DNA of 64,000 nt from Carallia brachiata (Eukaryota; Streptophyta; Magnoliopsida; Malpighiales; Rhizophoraceae), in NCBI GenBank assembly GCA_021464245.1, contig JADCRB010000089.1, forward strand, positions 1,054,001 through 1,118,000, given 5' to 3'. Position numbers and translations under genes: made by a program. Positions 27,304-38,108 of this stretch are shown here, in pieces (positions within the stretch are counted from its first letter, which is position 1; every line of letters begins with the position of its first letter). The notes beneath the pieces are model-generated. The model saw nothing but the letters and a program-made list of their open reading frames with translations. It ran no database searches and was not told the DNA's origin.

Positions 27304-27592
27304 TTTGGTTTCGTCTAGGCGGAGCTATGCTTAATAAATGATGAAAATCATAGTTGTGGAACAATTGATTAGGCTTCAACTACATGTACTTTGATTTTTA
27401 TTCTTTTTGATATGATGTACTTTGATATTGATCCATTCAAGCTCTTCGGAGACTGACAGAGTCATTTAATTCTTAATTTGGTGGTTAATCACCATAAATG
27501 ATCCCTTAAAACATGTGTTTTGCATATATCTTTATGAAAGACAAAAAGCTAGCCACTGATTACTCAGTGGTGTTAATTTCTGTCCATCTATT

Positions 27593-28405
27593 TGTAAATA
27601 TCATTATCAAACAAAAAAATATATATTCAAAGTCGGCGTTGCCGATTTCAAAGTCGGCAACGCCGACCAAAGAAAAAAAAATTAATTAATTAAAAGATTT
27701 ATTTCTCATGTGATGTTCACATGGGAAAGGAACTTTATAAATAGACCTCTACCGCTCAGTTCAAAACAAATTCAATAAATCTGTAAATAAAAAAATTCAA
27801 AGAATTTGAGAGAAAAAGAAAATTTTGAAAATCTCTCAAGAAAATTTCTCCTTTTCTTACGTACTTTTACTCTGCAGTATACTCTCCTAACTCCTTTTTA
27901 AGAGATATTTCAAGGGTAAGTCCCAAAAAATTTGTTGTTTCCATTTCTAAAGTTATTTTTAAATTTATATTCTCCGATCGCCCTAAATCTGAATTTATGA
28001 GAATATAGATATAAAAATATCAAATTACTACAAATCCTGCTGGGATTAAACCTCATACGGCCCTCAGTAAAATTCAGACAGCTCATCCGAGAGCAAGTCC
28101 ATTCAACTCTCGGTGAAATTAAGTCAGATCAGCTCAAATCAGGATTCTACGGTTCTTAACCGTAGTCAAAACGTCCAAATCAGATACAGTTTCAGTCTAC
28201 CCAGTTCAAGAAAAAGCTGTGGAAATTATTTCTGTCAAGATCAAGCTCATGCAGCCCTTGACGGAGTCAAAAAAAAGGAACACTAATCGAAGGATCTACG
28301 GAGATCGACCCAACGTAAATTTCTTTTTATCTTACAAGTTTTGATTGTAATTTATTTTTGTATTTTCGAGTTTAATTATTTTAGGCTCGAAATTTACCCG
28401 TTTCA
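27593..28405 (+). repeat. 5' LTR of element 2
   Basis: TGTAAATATC to TTACCCGTTTCA. It has a 14-bp stem GTCGGCGTTGCCGA with its complement at 27632-27667, a second inverted repeat around 27712-27736, TTTATAAATAG near 27734 and CTACGGTTCTTAACCGTAG at 28147-28165. Confidence 0.93.
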
Positions 28406-28647
28406 AATTTTTGGCACGTAGTGGGACATTTTCACCTCCCATCTCTTGTTCCTTAAAAAAAAAAAACAAGCAAAAAGAAGTAGCGGCAAAAAGAAAAAGA
28501 AAAAAAAAAAAGAAAAGACAAAAGAAAAAAGAAAAAAAAAAAGAAAAAAAAAAGAAAAAAGAAAAAAGAGAAAAAGAAAAGAGAAAAGAAGAAAAAAGAA
28601 AAAAGTTAAAAGTAAAAAAAAAAATTTTACAGGTGCTCAGTACATTA

Positions 28648-30395
28648 ATGGCACCAAAAAGAAATACAGCTGTCGGTACCAACAAAAAGGCAACGGCTCC
28701 ATTACCTGCATCAACTACCCTACCTGGGTACGCAGGTCCAGAAACTCGGGGACGAACACAATTTATTGCCGTCCAAACCCGACAAAATATCGAAACGGAG
28801 AGTCCACAGCTTGCACAACAACAGGAACTCTCCCCTGACTCTCTTGCCGCATGGAGGAGTCGATCACCTACCCCGATCGAAGTTGGGGGCAATGCAACAA
28901 AGCCTGCTCAACAGAATCCAACTCATTATGTAGAAATCCACACAGAGAAATCAGAAGAGTTCTCTCCCCCAGTCTTTCGCGGAGCCTCATCTGTTGCCGT
29001 CATGATGACCAACACAACCAGCACAGAAGAAAGAATTTCAGAATTGGAGAACAAGATTTTGCAGTTAATCAGAGTCGTGGAGGAAAAAGATCAACAGATC
29101 GCCGCTCTCAAAGGAAAAGCTCCGATCCAAATTGATCCCGAGATCCGTGAGGAGCAACCATATCCACCCGGTTTCACTCCAGAAGCGACACCAGCGATGT
29201 CTTCAATGCTGAAAACAACCAGGTAGTTTTACACACCTGTCACTCTCAAATTCTGTACTTCGCTATCTGTTCAACAATTGCAGGAAATGATAGCCAATAC
29301 GATCCGCCTGCAACAAGCTACATCCTCCCAAGGATTACAGATGTACGTCAAACCATACACAGACGGATCGAAAATCTCAACATGCCTTTGGGCTACCAAC
29401 CGCCCAAATTTCAACAATTTGACGGAAGAGGCGATCCCAAACAGCACATCGCCCACTTCGTTGAAACCTGCAATAATGCAGGCACTTACGGTGATCTCTT
29501 GGTAAAACAGTTTGTTCGTTGCTTAGAGAGACTGCTTTCACGTGGTTCATAAACCTTGAACCAGAATCAATCGACAGTTGGGAACAGCTACAACGGGAGT
29601 TTCTCAACAGATTTTTCAGCACTCGGAGAACGGTGAGCATGATGGAGCTTACTAGTACCAAACAAAGGAAAGGAGAGCCTGTTGTCGAATACATCAACAG
29701 ATGGCGTACTCTCAATCTAGACTGCAAAGATCATCTTACAGAGACTTCTGCTGTGGAGATGTGCATCCAGGGGATGCACTGGGAGCTATTATATATCCTG
29801 CAGGGCATCAAACCTCGAACTTTTGAGGAATTAGCAACTCGCGCACATGACATGGAAATAAGCATCAAGACCTCTGGAGGCACGATTCCCATCCAACTGG
29901 GCCAACATGGGAGCAAGGAAGTGATGGTCATTGATGCTTCACCGATAAAAGTTGGAGCTAAAGCAAAAATGAGTCCTCCAGCGCTGGCAAATCAACCGAA
30001 ACGACAAGAAAAGGGAAGGACGACCTTGCGAGAATTGGAACAGAAGAAGTATCCATTCCCCGACTCCGACGTTCCAACATTCTTGATCAACCTTTAGAAG
30101 CTAAATTGATCAAACTCCCGGAATGTAAGCAACCCAATCACAAGATCGAGTCAATGATCCGAAATTCTGCAGGTATCACCGCACAATCAACCATCCAACC
30201 GAGAAGTGTTTCGTCTTAAAGGAGCTGATCTTGAAGCTCATAGACCAAAATAAAATTATTTTGGACCAGGGAGACATAGTCTCAATCAACCAAACTGCCG
30301 TCCCTTCAAATCCGTCAGAAGAAAGTCAACATGAATTTACGCTTGCATGCTGTCAACGCATCCCGACCTGGTTCGATCAAACGGTAAACTTCTAA
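28648..30395 (+). pseudogene. gag of element 2, broken by single-base deletions
   Basis: It starts at MAPKRNTAVG and stays open through the region where element 1 is broken (28948, GAGAAATCAG). It then shifts near 29194 (CAGCGATG for CAGCCGATG) and again near 29213, 29256, 29361, 29520 and 30076. The gag core and the C/H block are the same as in element 1. The two copies are broken at different positions, which allows a consensus frame to be inferred by comparison. The end is fused to post-integrase sequence as in element 1. Confidence 0.88.
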
Positions 30396-30897
30396 AATTT
30401 ACTGTGTAAAAAAAAAAAAAAAAAAAAAGGGCAAAAAAAAAGAGAAAAATAAAAAAAGGAAATAAAAAGAAAAAAAAATGCAAAAAAAAAATGAAAAAAA
30501 AAGCAAAAAAAAAAGTGTCTGAAACTTATGTGCAGGTTCAGAATCCAACCTAAAGTCTAAATTTAGAATCGGGGGCAGAACTGGGATTCCCATTTCTAGT
30601 TCAAAATCCAAGTCCAAATTCAAACTTGACCTAAAGCCAAATTCAAATCCAGACACAAAAACTAAACTCAAACCCTAGCCCAAAGCCAAATTCACCAAAT
30701 CTAAACTCGGGCTCAAATTCCAAATTTAAATGCCAACCAATAGCCTAAATCCATATTCGGGGGCAAAGATTAGACTCTGAATCAAAACCCAAGTCAACAG
30801 CTCAACAGCTCACCAGCCAAACAGCTCAACAACTCAACAGCTCAACAGCTCAATAGCTCACCAAACAGCTCAGCAGTTCAGCAAAACACTCCTGCAT

Positions 30898-31670
30898 CGC
30901 ACGAGTATAAAAGGCGATCAACAGCAGCACACTCCTGCTTCGCGAGTATAAAAGGCGATAATCAATCCACCACAGTTCAGCACTCCTGCATCGCACGAGT
31001 ATAAAAGGCGATCAACAGCAGCACACTCCTGCTTCGCACGAGTATAAAAGGCGATAATCAATCCACCACAGTTCAGCACTCCTGCATCGCACGAGTATAA
31101 AAGGTGATCAACAGCAGCACACTCCTGCTTCGCACAAGTATAAAAGGCGATAATCAATCCACCACAGTTCAGCACTCCTACTCCGCACGAGTATAAAAGG
31201 CGATCATCACAGCACACTCCTGCTTCGCACGAGTATAAAAGGCGATAATCAATCCACCACAGTTCAGCACTCCTGCATCGCACAAGTATAAAAGGCGATC
31301 AACAGCAGCACACTCCTGCTTCGTACGAGTATAATAGGCGATAATCAATCCACCACAGTTCAGCACTCCTACTCCACACGAGTATAAAAGGCGATCATCA
31401 CAGCACACTCCTGCCTCGCACGAGAATAAAAGGCAAACAGCTCCACCACAAAGCACTCCTGCCTTGCACGAGTATAAAAGGCGAACAATTCAGCAGCATA
31501 CTCCTACCTCGCACGAGTATAAAAGGCGACACCACAGTTCAGCACTCCTACCTCGCACGAGTATAAAAGGTGATCAACTACAGCACACTCCTGCTCCGCA
31601 CGAGTATAAAAGATGAACGATCCAGCAAACCAGACTCCTGGCCCGCACGAGTATAAACTGTGAACGGCCC
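30898..31670 (+). repeat. Tandem array of 17 TATA-like units, element 2
   Basis: Seventeen units of roughly 40-60 bp with core CGCACGAGTATAAAAGGCGAT-type sequence occupy about 770 bp upstream of the homeobox ORF; an eighteenth related unit is at 31990-32030. The reverse strand is accidentally open in part of the array and gives a repetitive Cys/Gly/Leu peptide, which I treat as an artefact. Confidence 0.92.
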
Positions 31671-31714
31671 AGTAGCAAAAAAAAAAAAAAGTTCGGAAGT
31701 CCCGATCTAAAAGT

Positions 31715-31985
31715 CCAAGCGAAACTCCAAACCCAAAAATCCAAGCCCAAACACTTGAGCCCAATTCATAAAACTCAAAGCCCAACTCAAAAGCCTGAAA
31801 ACTAAGTCTAGACTCAAAACCCAAACACTGAACCCAAATCCAAAAATCCAAATCCAAAACCCAAACACTCGATCCAAATCCAAAAATCCAAGTCTAGAAG
31901 CCCAAACACTCGACCCAAATCCAATCCAAAGCCCAAAACCCAAAAATTCCAAGTTCCAGACACAGTCCAGAACCCAAGTTCAGAA
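31715..31985 (+). repeat. CCCAAA/ATCCAAA-rich degenerate repeat, element 2
   Basis: A C- and A-rich low-complexity tract of CCAAATCCAAAAATCC-type units. It is also at 27010-27302 in element 1 and, reversed, at 43235-43440 in element 3, always between the gag or pol block and the homeobox gene. Confidence 0.8.
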
Positions 31986-32036
31986 TCCAATCCAACTCCT
32001 GGCCCGTATGAGTATAAACTGTGAACGGCCAAAAAA

Positions 32037-32044
32037 TATAAAAG
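32037..32044 (+). promoter_or_regulatory. Candidate TATA box for the captured homeobox gene, element 2
   Basis: AAATATAAAAG lies 88 bp upstream of the homeobox ATG. Element 3 has the same motif (43177-43184) at nearly the same distance, flanked by the same GAACGGCC and CGGAGGGTTTGAG blocks. Conservation of motif and spacing suggests an internal promoter; this is not proven. Confidence 0.5.
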
Positions 32045-32131
32045 CGACGGAGGGTTTGAGTCTGAAACTTAGCATCAGTCTTAACCGATCTTCACCACAC
32101 ACCAGACCTTTGCTCCTCTGCCACAAGAAAG

Positions 32132-32743
32132 ATGGAACCAGTTGCAGAAGCTCAAGACAAGGGAGAAGAAAGGTCACCCCGCACAAGGTGGCAACCAACC
32201 ATGGCACAACTGCAAATTTTGGAGGAAGTCGTCCACAACAATGGAGGTATTATGCCTAATGCATCTCAGATTTACCAACTTGTCTCACGATTGCGCCCAC
32301 TCGGGGCAATCGAAGGAAAAAATGTGTTTTATTGGTTCCAGAATCGGAGAAGTAGGAAGAAACCAGCACTGAGAGCTGATTTTTCCAAAGAACAGTCTGT
32401 CGTTCCGATGGTAGATCCCACCGGTACAACTTCGCCTTCAAATGAAGCAGGTCCGAGTTCTACCACTGCAATGGTCTCTTCAGGCTATAATGATCAAAGC
32501 AGTAGCCTGTGGGAGCATGCGTACTGGTCCTAGTGGTCTTATGGAGTCAGTCAAAGGTTCATCCCTCCTAGGTACTTAAGTCTACGAGGACTTTTTCTAG
32601 CAGAAAGGAGTCATCCCGGCGAAACTTTGCCCCTCTTTCCAGAATATTCCGGCAGCATCAACCAGCTGGAAAGCGACGTCAACATCATGGACCCACCAGA
32701 CGAGGTCGAGTTTGACTTGGAGCTACGCCTCGGGCCTGGCTAG
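32132..32743 (+). pseudogene. Captured WUSCHEL-type homeobox gene in element 2, one in-frame stop
   Basis: The frame runs 203 codons from the ATG to TAG at 32741-32743 and is interrupted only by TAG at 32531-32533 (codon 134), where element 3 has CGA. Residues 18-80 form a WUS-type homeodomain ending in EGKNVFYWFQNRRSRKK. Beyond the stop the same frame still encodes a WUS box TLPLFP (32624-32641) and an EAR-like DLELRLG (32714-32734), the two motifs of WUS-clade proteins. Most WUS-clade homeodomains have NHKAR where this has NRRSR, so it is divergent. It has no intron. Read-through, an error at one base, or a truncated homeodomain-only protein are all possible. Gag and LTRs around it show it is retrotransposon cargo. 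Confidence 0.9.
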
Positions 32744-32763
32744 GATGGCCGACAAGATAAGGT

Positions 32764-32830
32764 GCAACGACTTTGGCAGCACACGGTAACGACTTCCGCA
32801 ACACACGGCAACGACTTCTGCAACACACGA
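32764..32830 (+). repeat. Short tandem repeat after the homeobox gene, element 2
   Basis: About two and a half copies of a 23-27-bp unit (GGCAACGACTTCTGCAACACAC) directly follow the homeobox gene. Element 3 has the same unit at 42360-42440. Confidence 0.8.
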
Positions 32831-33496
32831 AAATGGCTAGTCTCTGCACTTGTCCAAGGAAATTCTTTGATCAAGAAGTTGGAGGCGCACGAGCTAAGAA
32901 AAGAATGAGTAGTCTTCCTCGAGGGATCTCTAAAAGCCCTCGAAACTCAGTCTCCAACGCCATCGGTGTCATGGAGTTCCAACTACTCTCCTTAGTTCAC
33001 ATCTACCACAGAGGGATGAGATGCTACAATCATCCTAATCTTTCTTTGGATGCGACGACGTACAGGGAAGTTCCAACTACTCTCCTTACGTCGGAGCAGA
33101 CTTGGGAATCATCACTACAGTCAGTCTCTCTGTGTGTCAGTCTTAAAGTTCTGTAGTTCTGGGCCTTCCTCTTGGGGAGGTTCAAGTTCTTTACCTACCG
33201 GATCATCCTCACCAGAGCTCTGGAACTTTAAGACATATAAAAAATCCTTTGAGAGCTATGGAAGTTCGAACGCACCTGGAGACAGAATGTCAATTTTTAT
33301 ATTGACTGGGGTGCTAACTTTCTTAAGATCGTATCGGATTTCTATTGCGATCCAACAACAGCAGGCATAGTCAGAGTTAGAAGACTTCAACATTCAATGA
33401 TCATCAAGACATCTCAAGTTTCAAACTGGACTTCAAGACTCGGTTCGGATCATTTCTGTAAAATTCTTCCTTACCGACCCTTGAAGTGGGGGCATT

Positions 33497-34292
33497 TGTA
33501 AACATCATTTTCAAAAAAAAAAAAATTCAAAGTCGGTGTTGCCGATTTCAAAGTCGGCAAGGCCGACCAAAGAAAAAAAAATTAATTAATTAAAAGATTC
33601 CTTTCCCATGTGATGTTCACATGGGAAATGAACTCTATAAATAGGCCCCTGCCCTCCAGTTCAAAACAGATTCAGCAAATCTGTAAACAGAAAAATTCAA
33701 AGAATTTGAGAGAAAAAGAAAATTTTGAAAATTTCTCCTTTTCTTACGTGCTTTTTCTCTGCAGTATACTCTCCTAACTCCTTTTTGAAAGATATTTCAA
33801 GGGTAAGCCAGAAAAAATTTGTTGTTTCCATTTCTAAAGTTATTTTTAGATTTATATTCTCCGATCGTCCTAAATCTGAATTTATGAGAATATAGATCTA
33901 AAAATATCAAATTACTACAAATCCGGCTGGGATTAAGCCTCATACGGTCCTCAGTAAAATCAAGACAGCTCATCCGAAAGCAAGTCCATTCGACCCTCGG
34001 TGAAATTAAGTCAGATCAGCTCAGATCAGGACTCTACGGTTTTTAACCGTAGTCAAAACGTCCAAATCAGATACAGTTTCAATCTACCCAGTTCAAGAAA
34101 AAGTTGTGAAAATTATTTCTGTCAAGATCAAGCTCGTGCAACACTTGACGGAGTAAAAAAAAATGAACACTAATCGAAAGATTTACGGAGATCGACCACA
34201 CGTAAATTTCTTTTTATCTTACAATTTTTTATTGTAATTTATTTTTGTATTTTCAAATTTAATTGTTTTAACCTCGAAATTTACCCCTTTCA
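33497..34292 (+). repeat. 3' LTR of element 2
   Basis: TGTAAACATC to TTACCCCTTTCA, preceded by the polypurine-like AGTGGGGGCATT. It is close to the 5' LTR but has a deletion in the AAAATCTCTCAAG region and several substitutions, so the insertion is not brand new. It is followed by a T-run. Confidence 0.92.
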
Positions 34293-35488
34293 CTTTTTTT
34301 TTTTTTTTCACCAAATCTGTCCATCCATTCTCGCTATTAAGCTATCGGCAACTTGACGTGATGGATTTATGGGTTTGATACTGATGAAAATATCATATTA
34401 ATGGCCCAACTTGGCGTGTGCAGACAAGAGAGGGTTAAGTTCGTGGGGCTAATAGTCTGAATTTATCACTCTTAAAACTTATGTCAATGAGCAATAATGC
34501 AGTAGATGAAATAGTGAACGAAGAGTAAGTACACGGTAGTGGAGGGTTCTGGTTTTTTATTTTTTTATACAAACAAATAAAAAGATTGCGCTTATTACAT
34601 GGTACTTAAATTGAGCAGTTACATTAAACTATAAAGAATAAATTTTATAGTATACAATAAGAATCATCAATATCTCTTAATATTATGTAAGGTTAAACGT
34701 AAATTTAATTTAAAATATTCAACTTAATAATTTATATAAAACAAAATCTTTTAACTACTGAATAATAATAAACAGTGGTATCATTTTTATATTTAAAAGC
34801 CAAATAGTAGTCAACTAAGGGGGGTATACTGAAATATAACAATTGATATGTTACGGACATAGGTTGGCCGCTAGAGAGGGTATCTAAGGTACTTGACTGC
34901 TAGCGTACGAGCTATACTATTTGGTTTTCGTGTTAAGGATTGTAATACTATGCTCAGATAAAATTTTAAGATGAGAGAAAAGTGACGAAGAGAAAGTAAA
35001 AGAAAATATCATTAAAAGAGAAAAAAATATTTTATTTTTTTTTATATTTGGAAAGGAGTGATGAGAGAAAAAAAATTATAAATTTTTTACTTGAGAAAGG
35101 GTGAAAAGTGAGTAAGAAAAAAATATATATAAGAATTTTAATTTTATTCTATAAAGAAAATAATAATATATATACAAAAAATATTTAATTTGGAAATTAT
35201 ATATGAAGTACTTATATAAATTTAGTTTAATAACTTATAATATTTGTACAATTTTTTGTTAAAAAATTTAATTTATTTTTAAAGAATAGATTTTTTTAAA
35301 AATAAAATTAAAGTTATCAATATACAGTAAAAATAATATAGCCTTTTCATAAAAATATAGAGAATCAATAAATTTCTTCTTAAATCTCTCAATTTTGAGA
35401 GGAATAGTTTTAATGGACTAGTGAGAAGAATTAACTTTTTTCTCTCTCACTTTTTTCTCCCTCAAAAATATTTTTTAAATGTAAATAT

Positions 35489-35878
35489 TTATTCTTTTTT
35501 CTCTACTTTCCTCTTACTCTTATCCTTTTTTTCCTCCCAAACACAATGAAGGGGAGCTGGGCCTGGATTAATTAGCTTGAAAGAAGACGGGTTCAAGAAT
35601 AATGGGTTCCAAAGGCGACGGACTAAGAAGCCCACAGAGTCCAATCTGTCAACCGGGGACCCACCGACGGCTTTGCCCGGAAGTTTTTGGGCGTAGGAAA
35701 AACAATTCACCCATAGGGTTTCATATCTTGCAGCGCCCCCCTGTGATTGTTCCCCTGCTGGACCACGATAGATTTGGTGTACAGATGCCAAGGAGGAAGA
35801 AGCTGGTGAATCTTGATGCTCTTTAATTAGGCTTGTTAGCCATCCACAAGACCAAAGAAAAAAAGCAAAACAATTCAT
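35489..35878 (-). CDS. Unrecognised 129-codon ORF in a GC-richer island
   Basis: A complete ATG-to-stop ORF lies in a 300-bp island whose base composition differs from the AT-rich surroundings. The first 25 residues are hydrophobic (CFAFFLWSCGWL) and the C-terminus is Lys/Glu-rich. I recognise no family. The plus strand is also open for 74 codons here. It could be a gene fragment, a non-coding repeat or chance. Confidence 0.15.
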   Translation of the reverse strand: MNCFAFFLWSCGWLTSLIKEHQDSPASSSLASVHQIYRGPAGEQSQGGAARYETLWVNCFSYAQKLPGKAVGGSPVDRLDSVGFLVRRLWNPLFLNPSSFKLINPGPAPLHCVWEEKKDKSKRKVEKKE

Positions 35879-38107
35879 GCGTTTTTGGGAACCATTAATT
35901 AATCAAAATTATGGGAGTTAAGCTCCTCTTAGAGTAGGATATGCAAGGGGTGCAATGGTCTCGTTTGAGGCCCCCTTAGTTTAGTTGTGTTTTCTTTCAT
36001 TTCGTTGTATAGCCATCCGTGGGGAAAAAAAAATCAAAAATATTTATTTTAATTAAATTTCATTATTAGACTTCTTAAATAAGCTTATAAGAAAAGAAAA
36101 GAAATTAAAAAATAATGAGAATCCCATGATCCCACAGGGCCAATGCCTCTTGAACTAGTCTAGAGGATAATATCTATATTAGTAAATTTATGTGATTAAT
36201 TAAATGAGAGCAGCTCATATGTCAATGTTGTATTTAAAAAAAAAATTCATTTGATCTATAAAAGAATAGGATTTTAGTGACTATAAAAAATAATAATAAT
36301 GCTACGTGCAAGTCCCGCCCCACCCAAAAATAATAATAAAAAATGCTAAGTGACACGTCAAAAGTTATGATCTAATAATAAAGATAAAGATATTGATTAT
36401 TGTCAAAATAAAGAATCTCAGTTTGAATATTTATAAAGATAATCTATGAAACTAAATTTATATCCAACTTAATACAAATTTTATCATAATTATTTAGATC
36501 ATTCGCATCTGCATTCCAAGGGGCCAAAACGACATACGTACTCATTTGGATCCCTAGTGCTTGTCTCCTCAATAATTTTTCTTGCTTTATTCGAGACAAA
36601 TTAGCACCATATTATACTACAGCGCCGTTAACTCCCTTGTATACAAGATAATCGTCTGATTGATGCTAATACGACAAGGAAAGTAACAAAAACAAGATTA
36701 GCACCCAAATATTCAAGTTCTTCGGTTCAACAAGTACTTGATGCTCTTCAAACGTCTGTGTATTTGGTTTGTAGGAAATAGAAACTGAGTCCTGACTTGA
36801 AATGAAGAGTTTACGTATTTTATCATTAGACCTCATAGTTAGTGAATTTCCAATATCTTTTTTCATGGTACATTTATAAATAAGGTTCCATTACTGTGAG
36901 AGAAAATTATTTGAGAATTTGTTTGTAATGCAACAAATAAAAAATTTACTGCAATCATATTCACAAAATATACAATTAAAAAGAAAAAAAATTATTATTT
37001 TTTTCATTTCACATTTTTATCATTCTTATTACATAAATTATAAGAATTGTTGTATTACGGATAATCATAAGAACATCATTGGTCGGGACATTAATATTTA
37101 ACTTTAGATAAACATAGTATCAATCGTTTGGATGTAATGGTTATCTACCCGTTAAGTTTCAGTTTCAACATAAATGCGGTGGAATTCCTTAGTTTCAGTT
37201 TCACATATATGTGGTGACGATAAGGGTAATATTTTATGTCAGAGAGATATATCGCTCTCATTTATCTACTAAAAGTAAATCAATTCATGTTGATCCCACA
37301 AAAAAATCAACAAATGCTGAATTATTTAGTTGCCTTAGACGGTCTTTTACTTTGTTGCCTTTTTCGCTATCTAGCTCCAAAAGCCAAGTCTCCTAATCAA
37401 CGAGTCAATGATGCATAATTAAGTTCCCTTATTTAATTGGATAAGGACGACCAATAAGCTGCTCAGATTAGAAGATCAAACAAAATGTTCATTTCGGTTA
37501 ATTTTGTTTAATTTTAGTTCTTCGTTCAAAGGAGGTTTGCTACGGACAGTCACTTTTTACCTTCTCTTTTTAGACATCAATCACAAATCAACACATAAAC
37601 ACTTTTTTATGGTATTTCTGTAATATTTTTGACATTCAACTTTTTGACAACTAATTAACACCTGCTACGTAATTAACAACTATAAAAAAAAAAATAAAAA
37701 TAACTGTTACTAGCATTTCTCTCTATCAAAGAACCTTATAAACTGAATCACCACATATATTGGAATCCTATAAAATCATAAACGGCCTCCCTGCATGAAG
37801 GGAAAGGAGAATGGGTCATGGGATAATCCGAACTCACATGTCACCAACCAACCCTAGTGATTGACTTGACCATTTTCCGATGATGGTGCCTCAAATCCGT
37901 ATTTCATGTTGTCTCAATTTGTTTGTTTCAATCTGCCGTTCTTATTTTATTTATTTTTTTTGTTTTTTACGAAGGAATATTCGATTATTGTGCTATCCAT
38001 CATTCTAAAATTAGCTGAGGCTTTTGATAGGTAAATAAACATGCTGAGATTTATTAGAGACGCGCAAAGATTTTGTTAATAGATTAGCAGTCCGTTGTAA
38101 AAACTAG

Positions 38108-38108
38108 N
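38108..38108. other. Assembly gap or ambiguous base (single N)
   Basis: An isolated N in AT-rich intergenic DNA. Together with the N at 27303 it suggests scaffold joins inside the window. Confidence 0.8.

Larger units (their letters stand above)
27593..34292 (+). mobile_element. Element 2: non-autonomous LTR retrotransposon carrying gag and a WUS-type homeobox gene
   Basis: About 6.7 kb with two LTRs (813 and 796 bp), primer binding region TTTTTGGCACG after the 5' LTR, and polypurine AGTGGGGGCA before the 3' LTR. Order: gag, A-rich spacer, tandem TATA-like array, CCCAAA-rich tract, homeobox gene, about 750 bp of 3' sequence. Protease, reverse transcriptase, RNase H and integrase are absent. 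The flanking pentamers CTATT and CTTTT differ at one base and are a possible degenerate target duplication. It must depend on another element for copying, and element 3 is the obvious relative. Confidence 0.94.

Noticed and set aside
30918..31456. Antisense ORFs with a repeated Cys/Gly/Leu peptide
   Set aside because: They are accidental open frames through the tandem TATA-like array. They do not continue across all units, and element 1 does not keep them open.
30898..31670. CRISPR-like regular array
   Set aside because: The host is a plant. Units are degenerate, contiguous tandem repeats without unique spacers, inside a retrotransposon.
27571..34330. Similar TCTGTCCATC sequences on both sides of element 2
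   Set aside because: Considered as a long target duplication, but the right copy is separated from the LTR by a T-run. Gypsy elements make 4-6-bp duplications, so it is probably chance or an older repeat.
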